Of a stretch of DNA of 7,385 nucleotides, positions 6,071 through 7,385 are shown piece by piece. The stretch's first letter is position 1. Each line of letters begins with the position of its first letter. The stretch comes from Rhodocyclaceae bacterium (GTDB lineage Bacteria > Pseudomonadota > Gammaproteobacteria > Burkholderiales > Rhodocyclaceae). Location of the stretch: positions 1 through 7,385 of the forward strand of contig JAFSWK010000085.1 in the NCBI GenBank assembly GCA_017444505.1, in the 5' to 3' direction. The notes beneath the pieces were generated by a model. The model was not told where the DNA came from. It was given only the letters and a program-made list of their open reading frames with translations, and made no database searches. A program made the translations under genes and the position numbers.

Positions 6071-6340
6071 TTATTTGTGCAGATCGGTGTAAGGCAGCAG
6101 GGCGAGGAAGCGGGCGCGCTTGATCGCGGTCGACAACTGCCGCTGGTAATGAGCCTTGGTGCCGGTGATGCGGGCGGGCATGATTTTGCCGGTTTCGGTG
6201 ATGAAGTCTTTCAGGATGTCGATGTCCTTGTAATCGACTTCGGCAATGCCTTCCGCAGTGAAGCGGCATTGCTTGCGACGCTTGAACAGGCCACGGCCAC
6301 CGTGGTCGTCTTTTTTCTTGAATTTGCCTTTCGGGTTCAT
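6071..6340 (-). CDS. rpsR: 30S ribosomal protein S18 (bS18)
   Basis: An 89-residue protein with the full bS18 core: FKRRKQCRFTAEG, VDYKDIDILKDFI, GKIMPARITGTKAHYQRQLS and the C-terminal AIKRARFLALLPYTD. S18 pairs with S6 on the platform of the small subunit. It has a basic N-terminal extension (MNPKGKFKKKDDHGGRG) before the core, longer than the roughly 75-residue forms of many bacteria. Extensions of this kind occur in betaproteobacteria. The start is supported by AAGGA (6349-6353 as TCCTT on the plus strand), eight bases upstream and inside priB. It overlaps the priB stop by four bases (ATGA), so translation is probably coupled. Confidence 0.97.
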   Translation of the reverse strand: MNPKGKFKKKDDHGGRGLFKRRKQCRFTAEGIAEVDYKDIDILKDFITETGKIMPARITGTKAHYQRQLSTAIKRARFLALLPYTDLHK

Positions 6341-6648
6341 GATGTCATTCCTTGGGTTTCAATGAATTCGATGTGGGTCAGATGCAGTACGGGGCGGCGG
6401 TTGCGCAGGCTTTGCGCGGCCAGGAAACCTTCCACACGCAGGCCGATGCCCAGCGGGGCGGCGGCAAGCAGTTGGGCGGGCTCTCCGAGGGCAACGGCGG
6501 CAAGCTCTACGCTGACTTCCCGTTCCTGCCCGGCTTCCATTTGCCGGGACTGGTGGGCAAGCGTGCATTGCAAGACCGGAATGCCCGCCGGAGTGTGGCG
6601 CAAGGCGTGCTGTTCGCGCAGTGTGGCGCTCAGGCGCAGTGCGTTCAC
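6337..6648 (-). CDS. priB: Primosomal replication protein N (PriB)
   Basis: A 103-residue single-stranded DNA-binding (OB-fold) protein of the replication-restart primosome, which works with PriA at collapsed forks. Identifying features are the RHTPAGIPVLQCTLAHQSRQ block at about residues 17-36 (PSGIPHCQF.LEHRS in E. coli, TPAGIPVL in Neisseria), then EREVSVELAAVALG and a C-terminal LRVEGFLAAQSLRN...LHLTHIEFIE. The position between rpsF and rpsR is the conserved one. The start codon is GTG at 6648, since no ATG precedes the conserved region. No convincing ribosome binding site is seen and the gap to rpsF is only 15 bases, so reinitiation after rpsF is likely. Confidence 0.92.
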   Translation of the reverse strand: MNALRLSATLREQHALRHTPAGIPVLQCTLAHQSRQMEAGQEREVSVELAAVALGEPAQLLAAAPLGIGLRVEGFLAAQSLRNRRPVLHLTHIEFIETQGMTS

Positions 6649-6663
6649 CCGTGCTGACGCGGC

Positions 6664-7056
6664 TTATTCAGCGGTCTCGGCGCTTTCGGCGCTTTTTTCC
6701 GTGGCTTCGCCTTCTTCCGCTGCCAGCGAGCGCGCTTTTTCCTCTTTCATCATCGGCGAAGGCGTGGTGACGGCTTCTTTCTTGTTGATGATGAGGTGGC
6801 GCAGCACGGCATCGTTAAACTTGAAGGCGTGCTCGATTTCGGCCAGCGCCTCGCCGTCGCACTCGACGTTCATCAGCACGTAGTGCGCCTTGTGCATTTT
6901 CTGGATGGGATAGGCCAACTGGCGGCGCCCCCAGTCTTCCAGACGGTGAATCTTGCCGTCGCGCGCGGTGACGATGCCCTTGTAGCGATCAATCATCGCG
7001 GGCACCTGCTCGGACTGGTCCGGGTGGACGATAAAGACGATTTCGTAGTGTCGCAT
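6664..7056 (-). CDS. rpsF: 30S ribosomal protein S6 (bS6)
   Basis: A 130-residue protein with the full S6 fold: MRHYEIVFIVHPDQSEQVPA at the start, IHRLEDWGRRQLAYPIQKMH with the family WGRR.LAYPI motif, HYVLMNVE and the FNDAVLRHLI strand. After the fold comes an acidic, alanine-rich tail ending in SAESAETAE. E. coli S6 also has an acidic tail, to which RimK adds glutamates; whether that occurs here is unknown. The start has TAAGGAG (7062-7068 read on the plus strand) five bases upstream, the best ribosome binding site of the operon. It is the first gene of the rpsF-priB-rpsR-rplI transcript. Confidence 0.97.
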   Translation of the reverse strand: MRHYEIVFIVHPDQSEQVPAMIDRYKGIVTARDGKIHRLEDWGRRQLAYPIQKMHKAHYVLMNVECDGEALAEIEHAFKFNDAVLRHLIINKKEAVTTPSPMMKEEKARSLAAEEGEATEKSAESAETAE

Positions 7057-7078
7057 GAATGCTCCTTACGGTTTGTGA

Positions 7079-7104
7079 AGCCCCCCGCTGCGAAACGGTG
7101 GGGC
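7079..7104 (-). promoter_or_regulatory. Candidate S6:S18-responsive leader structure
   Basis: In the roughly 55-base leader of rpsF the transcript reads GCCCC-ACCG-TTTCGCAGC-GGGGGGC. A GC stem (GCCCC with GGGGGC) can close over a CCG, which may be left bulged or may pair with CGG in a competing fold. Known S6:S18-binding leaders of rpsF operons carry a conserved CCG in a bulge flanked by a GC stem, which lets the complex repress its own synthesis. Position and elements agree, but I folded it by eye only. Confidence 0.4.
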
Positions 7105-7118
7105 AAGGAAAACGCGCG

Positions 7119-7148
7119 ATTCTAGGACAAAACCGGCGCGCAAGGCAA
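7119..7148 (-). promoter_or_regulatory. Promoter of the rpsF-priB-rpsR-rplI operon
   Basis: On the minus strand TTGCCT (7143-7148) and TAGAAT (7119-7124) are separated by 18 bases, four and five of six to consensus. The transcript would start near 7112, giving a leader of about 55 bases. It lies back to back with the likely aroG promoter, and the -35 regions almost touch. Confidence 0.55.
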
Positions 7149-7177
7149 GTTTTGCGCCGCGCGATTTGCGCTACACT
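7149..7177 (+). promoter_or_regulatory. Likely promoter of aroG
   Basis: TACACT (7172-7177, four of six to TATAAT) lies 33 bases before the aroG start. A weak -35 (GTTTTG at 7149-7154 with a 17-base gap, or TTTTGC at 7150-7155 with 16) precedes it. I saw no TyrR- or TrpR-type operator. Confidence 0.35.
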
Positions 7178-7210
7178 GTGCGCTTTTTGCCAGAGAAGCA
7201 GGGGACGGAA

Positions 7211-7385
7211 ATGACCAATGCTGCCGTGAAAATCCATACCGACGATGTCCGCATCCAGGAAATCAAGGAACTCGCGCCGCCCGCGCACGTGCTGCGCGAA
7301 TTTCCGGCCACGCAAAAGGCGGCGACCACGGCCTTTGAAGCGCGCGAAGCAATTCACCGCATTTTGTACGGTGCCGACGACCGCA
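7211..7385 (+). CDS. aroG: 3-deoxy-7-phosphoheptulonate (DAHP) synthase, type I, 5' part
   Basis: The first 58 codons of a gene cut by the window end. The enzyme condenses phosphoenolpyruvate with erythrose 4-phosphate, the first step of the shikimate pathway to aromatic amino acids. The protein begins MTNAAVKIHTDDVRIQEIKE, then has REFPATQKAATTAFEAREAI and HRILYGADDR. This follows E. coli AroG (NDDLRIKEIKELLPP, EKFPATENAANTV, ARKAIHKILKGNDDRL) along its whole length and is closer to AroG than to AroF. The catalytic barrel lies beyond the edge. The AGGGGA at 7200-7205 lies five bases before the ATG and supports the start. It is divergent from rpsF. The N-terminal region seen here forms part of the feedback-sensitive region in AroG, but which amino acid inhibits this copy cannot be told. 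Confidence 0.92.
   Translation, partial: MTNAAVKIHTDDVRIQEIKELAPPAHVLREFPATQKAATTAFEAREAIHRILYGADDR

Noticed and set aside
5328..6092. A 254-codon plus-strand frame across the terminator and opposite rplI
   Set aside because: It crosses the terminator hairpin and lies opposite a clear L9 gene, with no family resemblance.
6077..6883. A 268-codon plus-strand frame opposite rpsR, priB and rpsF
   Set aside because: It is serine/alanine-rich shadow sequence opposite three confidently identified genes.
1..7385. Neisseria-type DNA uptake sequences
   Set aside because: I looked by eye for ATGCCGTCTGAA and related GCCTGAA-type words on both strands. Only partial CCTGAA matches in other contexts were seen (near 4653 and 5028).
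1..7385. CRISPR arrays, insertion sequences, tRNA or rRNA genes
   Set aside because: No regularly spaced repeats, transposase-like protein, terminal inverted repeats or tRNA-like folds were seen.

Overview
The window reads as a GC-rich (about 60 % by eye) proteobacterial chromosome. The gene order rpsF-priB-rpsR-rplI and the character of these proteins (PriB with a TPAGIPVL motif, L9 with GYARNFLIPKGKAKRATEAN, S18 with PARITGTKA) fit a betaproteobacterium, possibly near the Neisseriales. I saw no copy of the Neisseria uptake word ATGCCGTCTGAA on either strand, so a typical Neisseria is unlikely. Species is not resolved.

Layout. (1) 26-1138, minus: an orphan PTS EIIC-type (PfoR/PTS_EIIC_2 family) membrane transporter with its own extended -10 promoter. 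(2) 1139-1523: a divergent intergenic stretch with a possible rightward promoter. (3) 1524-3773, plus: one continuous frame joining an O-antigen ligase/polymerase-type membrane domain (WaaL/Wzy_C) to a cytoplasmic GT9 (heptosyltransferase-type) glycosyltransferase. It is followed closely by two small unrecognised genes (3780-4043 and 4086-4490), probably in one transcript. (4) 4511-5412, plus: a self-contained PrlF-YhaV type II toxin-antitoxin operon with a near-consensus promoter, inverted repeats in that promoter and an 8-base antitoxin/toxin overlap. (5) 5413-5552: a stretch whose minus strand reads like the end of an ankyrin repeat, perhaps a gene remnant. (6) 5553-5572: a strong terminator hairpin between converging transcripts. 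(7) 5601-7056, minus: the ribosomal operon rpsF-priB-rpsR-rplI, with a promoter, a structured leader that may be the S6:S18 autoregulatory element, and a four-base priB/rpsR overlap. (8) 7211-7385, plus: the start of aroG (DAHP synthase), divergent from rpsF and cut by the window edge.

Functionally, the ligase-GT9 fusion would link core-sugar transfer inside the cell with glycan ligation on the periplasmic side of the inner membrane. The toxin-antitoxin pair sits between this surface-glycan locus and housekeeping genes, a usual place for accessory insertions. The most unusual item is the ligase-GT9 fusion with its two unknown small partners. I found no CRISPR array, insertion sequence, rRNA or tRNA.
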